A stretch of 64,000 bases of DNA. Source: Reticulitermes lucifugus. Lineage: Eukaryota > Arthropoda > Insecta > Blattodea > Rhinotermitidae. Within the stretch, counting starts at the first letter, position 1, and every line of letters begins with the position of its first letter. Positions 25,901-34,920 of the stretch are shown piece by piece. The stretch covers positions 1-64,000 of the forward strand of contig JAKCWW010000773.1 in assembly GCA_026260175.1 (NCBI GenBank). The letters run 5' to 3'. The position numbers and the translations under genes were made by a program. Below the pieces are notes generated by a model. That model saw only the letters and a program-made list of their open reading frames with translations. It ran no database searches and was not told the DNA's origin.

Positions 25901-28900
25901 GCCTTCTTGTAAAGTTTGAGGCAGCAGATTTCTTAAAAAAATTGATACCTATTTACCAAGTTATGTGGTGCCACACTCCAGAAACACCAATCTTCTCATT
26001 TGGTTGGTTCCTCAAAGCTTTTGTTCTTTTTCTGCCCATAAATGCATAAGCATGAAGTTAGCTTTTTAGTGTATATTTTTTGAAGACCTGTAGCAGAGTT
26101 TGCTTAAACTGATGTACATCATTTAAGAAGACAATGGCATTGTGAAATTAGCTTTGAGGTCAGTGAAAGCTAAGTTATCTAATTACTGTTTGGAAAGCAA
26201 GAATTTTGAAATCTACACCAAGAGAATTGGAAAGTTTAATCCATTTTGTAGGCTAAGTATGCAGTTATTTTAATGAGTATGTTTTCCACATCTTCTAAAT
26301 TAGCAATAATAATAGTAATAGTAATAATATTCGTAGTAGTGGTAGTAGCAGTAATTGCAGCAGCAGCAGTAAGAGTAGTGGCAGCAATAATAATAATAAT
26401 ATATAAACAAAGGTAACAAATTTTATTCCAGCCCAAGAATAAATTTAAGGCAATGTTAAGGAATTGGGAAGCTTGTTGCCTGAGACATGTTGGTTAGTTT
26501 TGTATATATTTTTAATTGACAGCAGTGGAGATGTCTGCATATTAGAACAGGAATGAAATGGTGCAGTTACTTTATGCAGCCATTTTCACATAAATTATTT
26601 GTGTTTTGTGCCCATGTATACAGTTCTTATTATCACAAGTGGCAGCCATATTTCCCTATTTCAATGCCCAAATGGTGGGCCGGGATAGCGTAGTTAGTAT
26701 AGCATTTCACTATGTGCTGGCAGTCAGGGAATCAGATCCGGTGGGGGTGAGATTTTCCGCACCCGTCCAGACTGCCCCTGGGGCAGGGGGGCCCACCCAG
26801 CCTCCTATACGTTGGGTCCCGGGTCTCTTTCTGGGGGGTAAGGCGGCCGGAGCATGGCGTTAACCACCCACCCCCATCTAGTGCCGAGGTTAAAGAAAGA
26901 GTAGAGCTATACCTCTACTCCCCCTCTGAGCCTTCATAACCTGTTCTAGGGTGGACTTTACCTTTACCATGTTTAAATGTCTGTGTAAAGTACATTTATG
27001 CAGAGAACTGCATAGATTTTAACTTTAATAGACCCACTGAAGTGTATGGGATTTGAGGTTTTCCCTGCAATCAATATGATGATTACTGTCATCCGCGATA
27101 TGACGCCATGTGGTTGGGTAGACAGATACCATTGTTTAGATGAACCTGCTGTTTCCCTCTTCAGAGAAAAGGAGTAAGCCATGTGGCAAACGGTGTTACA
27201 TGTTATAGGACATGAACCGGAGTACCATGTAACCCACTGGGAGGCAGTGGCCTTAGAACGGTCAGTTCTCTTAATGGGAAGGAAAGAGAGGAGGAATAGC
27301 CCACAGGAGGAAGTGTCACAAGGAAAGTCATAATTTGATCGTTTTCTTACCTCTTAACTTAAAAGGGCCACTATCTCGTGTTGGCTGATGTGCTGTCCTG
27401 GTTTTTTGTCCTCCCTTCCTTATCATGTACCATTTGTTTCCACACAGCTTTCACCCTGAAGGTGGAGGTGGCAGGTTTCCTTAAAACCAAGCTACATGGT
27501 ATTGCATCCTGAAAGACAGTAATTATAATGTTCATCCCCATGAGAACCTCAAATCTCACTGACCAAATTCATTTTACCTCAGTAACTTATATTGTTCAAG
27601 AATCCAGCTGCCTTTATCAGAACTGTTGTTTTGCTTATGACAAACATGTTTTGATGCTTATGTTTGCATCATCATCAGTGTCTCCTGAAAACTTTATGGC
27701 TGTCCCAGATTCATGTTCTTGCATGGTGTGGTTCAGCACTGTGTGTCTGTGCACTTTATCTGGGACAGCTCTGAAGTTTGCAGGAGACACTGTTGATGAT
27801 GCAGACACACGTGTTGAAAGATGTTTGTCAGAAGCAAAACATCATTTGTAACAAAGGCAGTTGGATTCCTTAACACCTACATTACTGTATAAGCCATACA
27901 GAATGTACAACATAATTTTACTCAGTAACTCTTACTGTGCTTACCTTTACCAAATTTTATGTAAATTTGTTGAGTCAGTTCTGAGATGAGTTGTGTGGAT
28001 AGTCATTCACAACCTCTGCATTATGCACTTAATTAAACACAGTAATTAAAACATTCTACATTAAGCAGTTTCTGTGTCAGTTTGCTCTTACAGTCTCTAC
28101 TGCTAGTTTGTAAACAGACCTCTTGCTAGCTGTAATTTTACAATGTAGGACATTGGTTCTTCACTTGGATCTTAGTGTTTTAGAAAACTTTATATTTTGT
28201 GGGGTGCTTTACACTGTGTAAGTGGGACTGAGACATTTGCTGTGACTTTGTATGACTAAATCCTTTCATATTCTAATAAACTTGTAGCACTGCTGTGGAA
28301 GCAAGTAGTCCAAGGACCAGTGGAGCTCTCTTGAACTGTATGTGTGGTTTTTTCAGTATAAATGTATTTATGCTGTCACATGCACAGAAAAGTAAAGCAG
28401 GACACTGAGATTCTAGTCCTTAGGTTTTCGCAGCCAGTGTCTAATGTCTAGGTACACTTTGAGGGTTGAGCCATGTCACATATTTAAGCTGTTGCAGTGT
28501 TTTCATGTACACTGCAATGAGAATCTGTGTCTGTCTTCCACGTGATGTAGAATGAAGTAAAGGACACAAATTGAGGTTTTCAGGCAGGTGTGTCATAATA
28601 AGTACGTTTAAATTTTTTTCTAATATTTTGATTTTTATAGTTTATGTAATTACATTTACATTCTGTTAAATCTAGGCTGCAAAGTTTTCCATGTAATGTA
28701 ATATCCTACATTTACACATGATCAATGTTACATTTTGATATCAGAGTGCTTGAAGTTATCTGCTATAAACCATTCCCCTTCCAAGACCCGAGTTTCATCA
28801 AAATTTTGAGACGGGGACTTTTGTGACTTTCCAAGTTTTGTTTTCATTTGTGCTCTCATGACAACTTACAGACATTTAATGTGATTTTGTATAATTGCTA

Positions 28901-31900
28901 AAATATTGTGACATTTCCATTTCAAGTGGGAAACTACTTGCTTTGTTCTCTATTGTATACAGTGCCAAACCGCTCTCTTACTTTACACAAGAACAAAAAG
29001 TTTATTTGTCAAATTTAAACTACTTACAATGATAAAAAGTATTTTATGTATTTTGTACTGGGAAATACTTTTTAGATATTTATAACAGTAACTAATATAT
29101 AAAATCTGTGTAAACTTTTCTATACATCATTCTTAAATTATTTTAAACACAACAAATGTAATGTAACCTAGATACATTTTTTTCAGAATTTTGCTTGTAA
29201 TGTCATCAATATCTGTGTCTGTGTGTTTAAATTCAAAACATTTATATTGCTGATGAAACATTGATGTTTGATGAATAAAGCCCCTTTTGTCGTTGACTTC
29301 ATGTCGGTGATCTTTCACTGTTATCACAGAACACATCCTGGTGCCTCTATTGTCCTAATCTGGGGAACAGGGATGAGTGAGGGAAATACAGAATAAGATA
29401 CATTATTCAGAACATGAAGTAAATATTACAGTCTTTAGCAATGTGATGTTACGTAGTTAGGTAGAAATTTGCTAACTGTTTGCGGAGCCTACTGCGTCGA
29501 TCTTCTGCACTAAAGATGCAGGCAGTAGGTTTCCATAAGAACACTTTATTGTTACTGCTCTGAGAGCCTCAAATCTCACATGGAAAAGCAGTTTGGTTTG
29601 TAAGATAGTGTATGTGTTATACACTGACATATTCTGGACATTGTTTGCTATCTAAGCTATATTGAGAAAACAGCGTAATGATCCGCTCCATAGTGTGTGC
29701 TCACCACTGTTGTTTACATGATCAAGTCAGAGGATGAGTTGGATGAAAGAGATGAGAACTGCACATTAAATTTTAATCGAACAGCCTGAAATGGAGAGGG
29801 CATGTGAGAGACATATCATAGATGCAAGAATAATATTAAAATTGATCTTAAAGAAATGGGGTGTATGGGTGTTGACTGGATTTATTTGGCTCAGGATAGA
29901 TTCCAGTGGCCGGCTGTGCTGGACTCAGTGAGATGAATCTTCAGGTTCCATGAAAGGTGGGGAATTTCTTTACCAGCTGGGCTACTCTCAACTTCGTAGA
30001 AATGACTTTGCTTTGTACAGTTGCATGAAATATGGTACATGAAGGAGCTGCAATGAAATGGACATGCTTGTCAGTGTACGAATGAAATAAAGTTGTTACC
30101 ATATATTCATAATGCTTTGTGCTTGTAATGCATGTCTGTATATAACTTGCATGAGTAGTTGGACAGAGTATACATGAAGTGGGCCTTTATTGAATATTTA
30201 TTGAGCATGTGAAAGGGCTTTGTTAACTTGAATGCCTTTATGTGTCATTGCATGTTTGTGAACTGTGTTTGTTGTGAACCATATTACCGTGTAAAAGTAC
30301 TTAATCTCGTTACCATGTTGTGAAAACCATTTGTTGCTCAGAAATGCCAGCTGTTTCTGCTGTGTATATCTGTTCTTTAACAATACCTGTGAAAGTGAGT
30401 TCTCTTGAAGTTTCAAGCTAACTACAAAGTAATTTTATGTGCATATCTTGTGAACAGAATACAAGGCAAAATCACAACATAAAGATAGCTAATAAATCCT
30501 TTGAAAATGTGGCAAAGTTTAAATGTTTTGGAATGATGCCAACAAATCAGAATTGCATGCATGAAGAAATTAGAGCAGATTAAATTCAGGGAATGCTTGC
30601 TGCTGTTTGGGTCAGAATCTTATGCCTCCGTGTTTGTTGTGTAACAGTATAGAGTTTAAAATTGATTTTCCTGTTGCTTTATATCAGTGTGAAACCTTAT
30701 CTCCCATATTAAAGGAAGAACACTGGTTGAGGGTGTTTGAGAATAGGGCACTGAGGAACATGGACCTAAGAGAGAGGAGGTAGCAGGAGACTGCAGAAAA
30801 ATTCATAATGAGGAGCTTCATGATTTATACTCCCCACAAAATATTAGGGTGGTCAGATCTAGGAGAATGAGGTGGGTCAGACATATGGCATGTGTACAGG
30901 AGAAGAGAAATGTATGGAGGGTTTTGGTGGGGGACATCTGAAGGAGAGAGACCACTTAGAAGACGTAGGTGTAGCTGGGGGGGTAATATTAAACTGGGTT
31001 GTAAAGAAGTAGGTTGGGAGGGCATAGACTGGATTAGTTCAGCGCAGGATTGGGAGAAGTGGCAGACTTTTATGAATACAGTAATGAGTCTTGGGGTTCC
31101 AAAAAATGTGAGGTATTTCTTGACTAGCTGAGGAACTCTTAGCTTGTAAAGGAGGACTTTGCTCTGTGGAGTTGTTCTGTGTGGTTTAAATTACTATTGT
31201 ATTGAAACAAATTAATGCATTTATTTTATAAATTAAAATCAGCTTGGAAAGAGTTAATTTACTGACATAGTTCATTGTTGTTATCATTGTGCATTGCTGC
31301 AGTGTAATTTGGGCATTTGATTTCTTTGTTGTCCCATATTTAAGCCTTTTTGTACCATACACTTTTGTTCTTAGCTCTTGTCGCTTATTTTATAAGAATA
31401 ATTTGTGAAGAAAGAACCATTTTGCCGGTTGTTCTGTATAGATTGTAAAGGGAGAAAAATATGTGCTTAAGGTTATGTATTTGGACTTTGTTCATTTTTC
31501 TTCAAGTTCTTTATATAGATAGCACAAAGTTCCAGAAGTGGGTTCAGTTTCCTTCTCTGGTGTGCAAGATATAAATAAATTCCTTCTCTTTTGAACCCCT
31601 AGGTAGAATTACTCTCATACCCAGAGTACAAATAAATAACCTTAAACACTGAACCATGCCATCATCAGATAACTTTAAATTTAGTTTCAAAATATTTGGA
31701 TCCAAGAGAGAACAAATTGTGGGTGGTGAAGCATATGTTATAATCTGCATGGCTTGTGAAGTATTGTTAGGGTGCAGACATGTAGCCACGGTTGGACAGG
31801 GGACAAGATATTTTACAGAATTTTTATGGTTACACCTCCCGGAAGACAACTTGTAAGATAACATAGTGTCTTGTAGAGACACAGCTTGTGAGGATATGAT

Positions 31901-32631
31901 GCATAATATTTTATGCCATGTATGAATAAGGTAGTTTTGAGTAAAGTGGTATGTTTAATTTGAGCTCTGACCGTCACATGGACTAAAATTGAACTCGCTG
32001 ACGTCTTTTACCATGACGATTCAAGTCTTCTGTTATGCCGTGTTAACAGAATAAATTACATAGGACACAGGCAGAAATGAGAGGATAATATTCAAATGGG
32101 TCTTACAGAAAGAGGATGTTGGAAGGAATGAACTAGATTCACCTGCTCAGGATAAGATCCAATGATGCCTGTTATGAAACTAGCAATGAACTTCCTTCTT
32201 TCTGTAAAAAATGTAAAATTTCTTAACCAGCTGAGCAGCTACCAGCATAACCAACTAACCAACAAGGACTGTGCTTCATGAAGTTTGAAGCATTAGCCAT
32301 TTGGTCAGTCTTATGTTCTGAATGTTGTGTTCAATTTTAAAGGTGCTGTGGTAAAAATTTTCTCCCCACAAAGCACAAGTAATTAACACATTCTTAATTT
32401 ACATTTATTTATGTGTGAATATTGCATTATTTGTAGTACAATATTCAAGACTGCTAAAAAATAAAAGCATGTTTAGTGTCATGATTCAAGTTGTTTTCTG
32501 TTTGTGTAAGTTTTATGTCAGGGGACGTTACAGAGAATTAAAGTGCTTGTTTATGTGAGTCTATAAGAGTATTCTCTTAATTATAGGAAGAAACGCCTCA
32601 AGGGTTTTTTGAAGACCACGGACTTGGTTAA
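7794..32631 (+). CDS. AP-1sigma: AP-1 complex subunit sigma (gene span, exons joined)
   Basis: This is the small (sigma) chain of the AP-1 clathrin adaptor, which sorts cargo at the trans-Golgi network and endosomes and helps bind acidic di-leucine signals. Exons 7794-7972, 9186-9294 and 12405-12542 join in phase to 142 codons. An alternative 14-residue tail follows from 25642-25686 ([14 protein letters not shown]) or 32587-32631 ([14 protein letters not shown]), giving 156 residues, the normal family length. Visible signatures are [17 protein letters not shown] (residues 3-19), [13 protein letters not shown] (41-53), [12 protein letters not shown] (61-72) and [20 protein letters not shown] (98-117). 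Most family members begin MM; here the first Met may come from an unseen upstream exon, or translation starts at 7794. The reading frame is intact. Assignment to AP-1 rather than AP-2 sigma follows these signatures. Confidence 0.93.
9186..9294 (+). CDS. AP-1sigma: AP-1 sigma coding exon, residues 60-96
   Basis: Acceptor cttccag and donor agt|gtaagt. It encodes [18 protein letters not shown], then [16 protein letters not shown], the most conserved part of adaptor sigma chains. It ends in phase 0. Confidence 0.95.
9370..10510 (-). pseudogene. Mariner-type transposase, left copy, inactive
   Basis: On the minus strand the order is [17 protein letters not shown] (helix-turn-helix start), [48 protein letters not shown], the F(Q)QDGATAHTA region in a shifted frame, then CSPDLSACD[15 protein letters not shown]. 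The first catalytic Asp position reads His (THEAHF). I count 41 residues between the second Asp and the D of SACD, which matches the DD41D (rosa-like) branch. Several frame breaks and stops make it non-functional. Confidence 0.8.
10538..11265 (+). pseudogene. Mariner-type transposase, right copy, truncated and inactive
   Basis: The plus strand reads [59 protein letters not shown], then after a frame break [15 protein letters not shown] and [12 protein letters not shown][15 protein letters not shown]. The first catalytic Asp position reads Gly. The copy starts at about residue 170 of the transposase and runs to the 3' terminal repeat. The stop after SACD and the frame break before QQDGA are shared with the left copy. 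Confidence 0.8.
11270..12400. other. AP-1 sigma intron, unannotated part
   Basis: T/G-rich intronic sequence with no family I recognise. 11550-11640 is relatively C-rich (cctcctcctcccag) but has no gene features. Confidence 0.5.
12405..12542 (+). CDS. AP-1sigma: AP-1 sigma coding exon, residues 97-142
   Basis: Acceptor ccctcag and donor gag|gttagt. It encodes [38 protein letters not shown] and AAQDLLQE. It ends in phase 0, so both downstream 15-codon exons fit directly. Confidence 0.95.
13990..14100 (-). ncRNA. Hammerhead-like module in a retroelement end
   Basis: On the minus strand CTGAAGA (14084-14078) is followed by T and a 5-bp stem GGTCA/TGACC. Next come GAAAC (14063-14059), a 2-base loop and GTA, with CATA/TATG able to form stem I across one mismatch. 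Same layout as 379-423, including the extra T. The flank (taatttatatattaccgtca, then acacaacaacg) resembles the flank of the module at 52815. Confidence 0.45.
14885..14942. repeat. (ATT/ATC)n microsatellite
   Basis: Imperfect triplet run attattatcattattattatc followed by catcatcatcatcattatta. Confidence 0.9.
14960..15145. repeat. Fold-back interspersed repeat, family A
   Basis: Begins gtggtcttctggattgtgac followed by accatatagactggtaaatggttg. The middle keeps a 'gaagatgaaggcagtacattc' section. Confidence 0.65.
15555..15680. repeat. Short tandem duplication
   Basis: The block gtgacatgatttgtggcc, then 'gaaggatagctgt', recurs about 75 bp later as gtgacatgattcgtggcc, then 'aaaaggatagctgt'. A partial third copy (tgttctgatttgtggctcac) lies between. 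Confidence 0.65.
16530..16790 (+). repeat. Dispersed repeat, family B, two tandem units
   Basis: Two adjacent units share 'gaataggg-att-ta-(g)ctccag' then 'aggytgrcagt(c/t)', with a following 'gggtaa' block. The second unit is clearly related to 47680-47860, which shares 'caaggctggcagtcatat' and 'taatagtattagtagtga' types of sequence. Family unknown. Confidence 0.5.
17500..17625 (-). repeat. Hammerhead-like module next to a short inverted repeat
   Basis: On the minus strand CTGAAGA (17536-17530), T, a short AGAA/TTCT stem and GAAATG are in the same order as the other modules. Beside it, taatctgatggatc at about 17550 is inverted as gacccatcagatta at about 17605, giving a hairpin. Confidence 0.35.
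19689..19840. mobile_element. Small pogo/mariner-like MITE
   Basis: 152 bp with CAGTG at the left end and CACTG at the right end, flanked on both sides by TA. Inside both ends lies a 'tttttgttaca(gaa)' block in inverted orientation. Size, ends and TA flanks fit a non-autonomous Tc1/mariner-superfamily element. No ORF. Confidence 0.6.
21070..21690. repeat. Tandem array (minisatellite), roughly 50-60 bp units
   Basis: About ten degenerate units share the theme 'agcagtggcatactgtgtcca', then 'ctgcagctgaatctaaacaca'. Two alternating unit types are visible, a 'ccactgcagctg' type and a 'gtttacttaactg' type, so the array may have a higher-order repeat. Confidence 0.85.
23030..23300 (+). repeat. tRNA-derived SINE copy (family S1), degenerate
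   Basis: The tail gtctagtgcccagaggttaa, then 'gaaagactggagctaaacctcc', matches the S1 copy at 26668. The head around 23035-23100 aligns with its tRNA-like part. Confidence 0.55.
23900..24300. repeat. Tandem array, about 103-bp units
   Basis: About four copies of a unit containing aggtgacctgtataaatcac, 'cttgttatgtaatatacatcc', 'cacagctcatcataac' and 'ctgccytaa-agcaatacc'. I count 103 bp in the best unit. Copies drift toward the right end. Confidence 0.8.
25265..25400. repeat. Fold-back interspersed repeat, family A
   Basis: The left end ttttctgggatgtgacactg is very well preserved, and the frame [13 protein letters not shown] is the typical translation of this repeat. It ends 240 bp before the alternative exon at 25642. 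Confidence 0.75.
25642..25686 (+). CDS. AP-1sigma: AP-1 sigma alternative last exon A
   Basis: After a polypyrimidine tract (ttttctttcccctgtgaag), the exon reads [14 protein letters not shown]-stop in the phase required by LLQE at 12542. This tail type is the one I know from fly-like AP-1 sigma proteins. An AATAAA lies downstream at about 26447. Family A repeats lie on both sides of the exon. Confidence 0.85.
   Translation, partial: DEAVEGALREMGLL
25826..25995. repeat. Fold-back interspersed repeat, family A
   Basis: Near full-length: tgtggtcttctgtcatgtga start, 'aaggaacatgctgccttcttg' and 'gaggcagcagatttctta' in the middle, 'atgtggtgccacactccagaa' end. It lies 140 bp after alternative exon A. 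Confidence 0.7.
26280..26402. repeat. Interrupted triplet repeat (AAT/AGT/AGC)n
   Basis: Runs of aataatagtaatagtaataa, gtagtggtagtagcag and gcagcagcagcagtaagag, ending in (aat)n. Confidence 0.9.
26445..26452 (+). terminator. Candidate poly(A) signal for exon A transcripts
   Basis: AATAAA about 760 bp after the exon A stop codon. Use is inferred. Confidence 0.3.
26668..26965 (+). repeat. tRNA-derived SINE (family S1), best copy
   Basis: The head ggccgggatagcgtagttag, then 'tatagc', is a good tRNA box A, with a box B-like tcagatccggtg 45 bp later. The GC-rich body ends in 'ccacccacccccatctagtgccgaggttaa', then 'agagctatacctctac'. Copies also lie at 23030, 46212 and 60010, the last two on the minus strand. 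Higher GC than its surroundings suggests a young insertion. Confidence 0.75.
27025..27185. repeat. Fold-back interspersed repeat, family A
   Basis: Copy with 'tgtcatccgcgatatgacgcc', 'taccattgtttagatgaacc' and 'gctgtttccctcttcagag' blocks. Confidence 0.55.
27425..27560. repeat. Fold-back interspersed repeat, family A
   Basis: Contains 'accctgaaggtggaggtggcagg', 'taaaaccaagctacatggtattgcatcc' and the usual downstream flank 'gagaacctcaaatctcac'. Confidence 0.6.
27597..27872. mobile_element. Fold-back element with about 115-bp inverted arms
   Basis: The left arm (27597-27712) and right arm (27756-27872) are inverted copies. aatccagctgcctttatcag pairs with the reverse complement of caaaggcagttggatt, and 'cagtgtctcctg' (about 27676) pairs with 'caggagacactg' (27781). 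The loop is about 45 bp. No coding content. By eye, arms are roughly 80% alike, so it is an old hairpin element or an inverted duplication. Confidence 0.75.
29475..29590. repeat. Fold-back interspersed repeat, family A
   Basis: Partial copy with 'gatcttctgcactaaagatgcaggcagtaggtttcc', followed by the common flank gagcctcaaatctcacatgg. Confidence 0.5.
29740..30030 (+). mobile_element. LINE 3' end (family L), degenerate
   Basis: The frame gives [20 protein letters not shown] and QDRFQWPA, the C-terminal signature of a very common insect LINE, followed by its usual non-coding tail. Better seen at 30720-31170. Confidence 0.6.
30490..31170 (+). mobile_element. LINE 3' end (family L), best copy
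   Basis: C-terminal blocks in order: [24 protein letters not shown]-type ([16 protein letters not shown]), [58 protein letters not shown]-stop. Then comes the tail gaggaactcttagcttgtaa. The upstream part is interrupted by stops and frame changes. Five more copies lie in the window (29740, 32050, 51840, 56215, 57320), all on the plus strand. The clade is not resolved from this end. Confidence 0.8.
32050..32290 (+). mobile_element. LINE 3' end (family L), degenerate
   Basis: 'gaggataatattcaaatggg' and 'ctgctcaggataagatcca' are eroded versions of NIKMDLRE and AQDR coding sequence. 'aaaatttcttaaccagctgag' corresponds to the FLTS-stop end. Confidence 0.55.
32587..32631 (+). CDS. AP-1sigma: AP-1 sigma alternative last exon B
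   Basis: Acceptor ttatag, then [14 protein letters not shown]-stop in the phase required by LLQE at 12542. The ETP start matches vertebrate-type AP1S tails (ETPRSVLEE...). An AATAAA follows at 32692, only 61 bp after the stop. It lies 20 kb after the last shared exon and 6.9 kb after exon A. Confidence 0.85.
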   Translation, partial: EETPQGFFEDHGLG

Positions 32632-32691
32632 ACCTGATGGTGTGCAAATTGAATCCAGCTTTGTTCATCTGCATCGAGACAAAGGGCTTTG

Positions 32692-32697
32692 AATAAA
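32692..32697 (+). terminator. Candidate poly(A) signal for exon B transcripts
   Basis: First AATAAA after the exon B stop codon. Another lies near 33778. Which is used cannot be told from sequence. Confidence 0.45.
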
Positions 32698-34557
32698 CAT
32701 TCTGCAATGCACTCTGAAAGGCACTTCATTCCACTTCTTTCAGAATGGCCAATTTTATTTTCAGATTTTATTTATGTGGCTATTTAAGTTATTGTATACT
32801 CAGGTTTTCTGTACTTAGAACAAATACTCTAAAGGAAGTACTGTCAGTATGTTTTACATTTAGAGGTTTCTTTTAAACTGTGCATTCCAAGAAAGTATTA
32901 AAATGGAATAATTGTTATAAAAGAGGTAGTTTTTTTTTTACATATGTACTTAAAACGCTCTCAAATATTCCAGAATTAATAATTTGTAGTATTCATACTT
33001 TTGATGTGCTATGTTTGAAGACTGCTTCGGCTGTATAAAATACACAGTGTTATATACAGGGTGATTTATGTATTAATATTTTAACTTCAGGCTTTTATTC
33101 TTATGATTTCTTCCTTTGATTGAGAGTGATTATGTGGTCACAACATTCTGGCACATTCGTCATCATCTGTGTGTTGCAGAAAAGGAGATACTGTTTTTTC
33201 GGTGAGTGTGAAAGGAGTCCACAGAGACACTGTACTTCAGACGTATTAATATTTCCTGTCTAGTGTACTAAATCTTGTTAACATTTTAATCGTGCTTCAT
33301 ATTTTGATGCTTGCTATGCCTTATAGTGTGACTTCATTGATGGATTAACTTTTGAGAGTAAATTAGCACTTTCCACAGTATTGTCAGTTCTCTTTAATCT
33401 GTATTGGAACATAATTTTTATGTAAATTTGGTTGTGAGTGGCAGTTGTGTGGGCATATTTTGTTTTGATGCTGTTATGGTTTATTGTCTTTTGTTAACCA
33501 TTTAAAGCTTGGTGGTAACTGTATGTACCACCCACAATAACATTGCTGCATTTCTGCTTTTTGCCCATGCACCATAATGACATGTTTTACATTATTCATC
33601 GAGTAACCAGCAATTATTTTCCTAAACAACTTTATCAATTTGGTGACTACAATAGAGGTTCATTATGTTTTCTATGACTTGGGGACAGTTTTCTTGTAAA
33701 TTATTTAGATAAACTTAAGCTTTCACAGGGATAAAGTGGATGAGGTGTAACATGGCCTCTGTGCAGCAGCTGTGAATAAAGAATGAAATCTATCTGTAGC
33801 CCATCAAAAATGACACAAATTGAACCTAACTGTATTTTGAAATTTACTTAATTCAACTGGAATTAAAGTACATAAAATTACTTCCTGTAATTTTTTGAAC
33901 AGAACAAATTGTCATATTTCATGTTGCCAAAACGAAGACAGAATTGAATCCCAAAGTAAACCATAATAAATTTTATGTTATTCGTACCATACATTTGTCC
34001 GATAGAACCTAAATAAACCATAATACTTGTTTTTCAGTAATTTTTAATGACGTAGCCACACTTTTTCATTTTATTCTGGTATGATTTATGCATTTCAAAT
34101 CATTTAATAATCCAGACTATTGCTGTCTCTCTTGTGTGAGAAGAAGCCCAACTGTAAGTCATCTGTCAGATGTGCTAATGAGATTTATGTCTTTTGTCTT
34201 TGCTTTTGAATGTTTAAACCCTGCACTGTGCTGAAGTAGTTTTACAAGATGTGATAAATAACGAACTTAAATTTTCAGATTGTTTGTGAAATAGATATTA
34301 TTAAAAAAGTTCATTTTATGTTACAAGAGAAATATTAGAATTTGAGTTTATCATTTACCAGAAAGTTCTGGGTGATGACATTCAAAATGACTATAGTCCT
34401 AGAAAACGTTGCAAAAATATTAAATTACTAGACAAAATTTACAGTCTTTTAAACATCATATACGTATTATTCAGAATTTAAGCACTTTTTACTGTCGTGT
34501 CAGATAGCCCTGTTGCAATACAACTGACTGTGTTTTGCATAGTATGTAACCATTATT

Positions 34558-34665
34558 ACACAGATTGTAGTCTTCTGGTGCTTGACACTGTGTAGTGTTG
34601 TAGGTTGATACACTTCAGAGAAACATACTGCCTTCATCTTCAGAGTTGAAGGAAATGGGTCTGAG
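34558..34665. repeat. Fold-back interspersed repeat, family A
   Basis: 'attgtagtcttctggtgcttgacactgtgtag', then 'gagaaacatactgccttcatcttcagagttgaag'. It pairs in opposite sense with the copy at 34795. Confidence 0.65.
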
Positions 34666-34794
34666 TTGAGGCTGAAGTAATTAGGCTGAGTTTGTGTTTT
34701 GATATATAGGTGGGTTGCAAGGAATGTGGCCAATCCAAATGACAGGAAGAGGAGAGGGGATAGAGCCCAGGCCAATAGAAACCGTGAAATGGAA

Positions 34795-34920
34795 AAGCTT
34801 AGAAACCAACCCTGAAGATGGGGGCAGCATGTTCCTCTGAACTGTCAAAATCAACACTACCTGGTGTCAAAATCTGGTAGACTACAGTCTGAACAGTCAC
34901 TGCCATAGAAACTGTAAAAC
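34795..34920. repeat. Fold-back interspersed repeat, family A, inverted copy
   Basis: 'ccctgaagatgggggcagcatgttcctctgaa' and 'ctggtgtcaaaatctggtagactacagt' are the reverse-complement arrangement of the copy at 34558. Confidence 0.6.

Noticed and set aside
26676-26750. tRNA-like sequence with box A and box B
   Set aside because: It is the head of an S1 SINE: no complete cloverleaf or acceptor stem, and a long body follows.
26606-26863. 85-codon plus-strand ORF
   Set aside because: It covers the GC-rich body of an S1 SINE and has no protein features.
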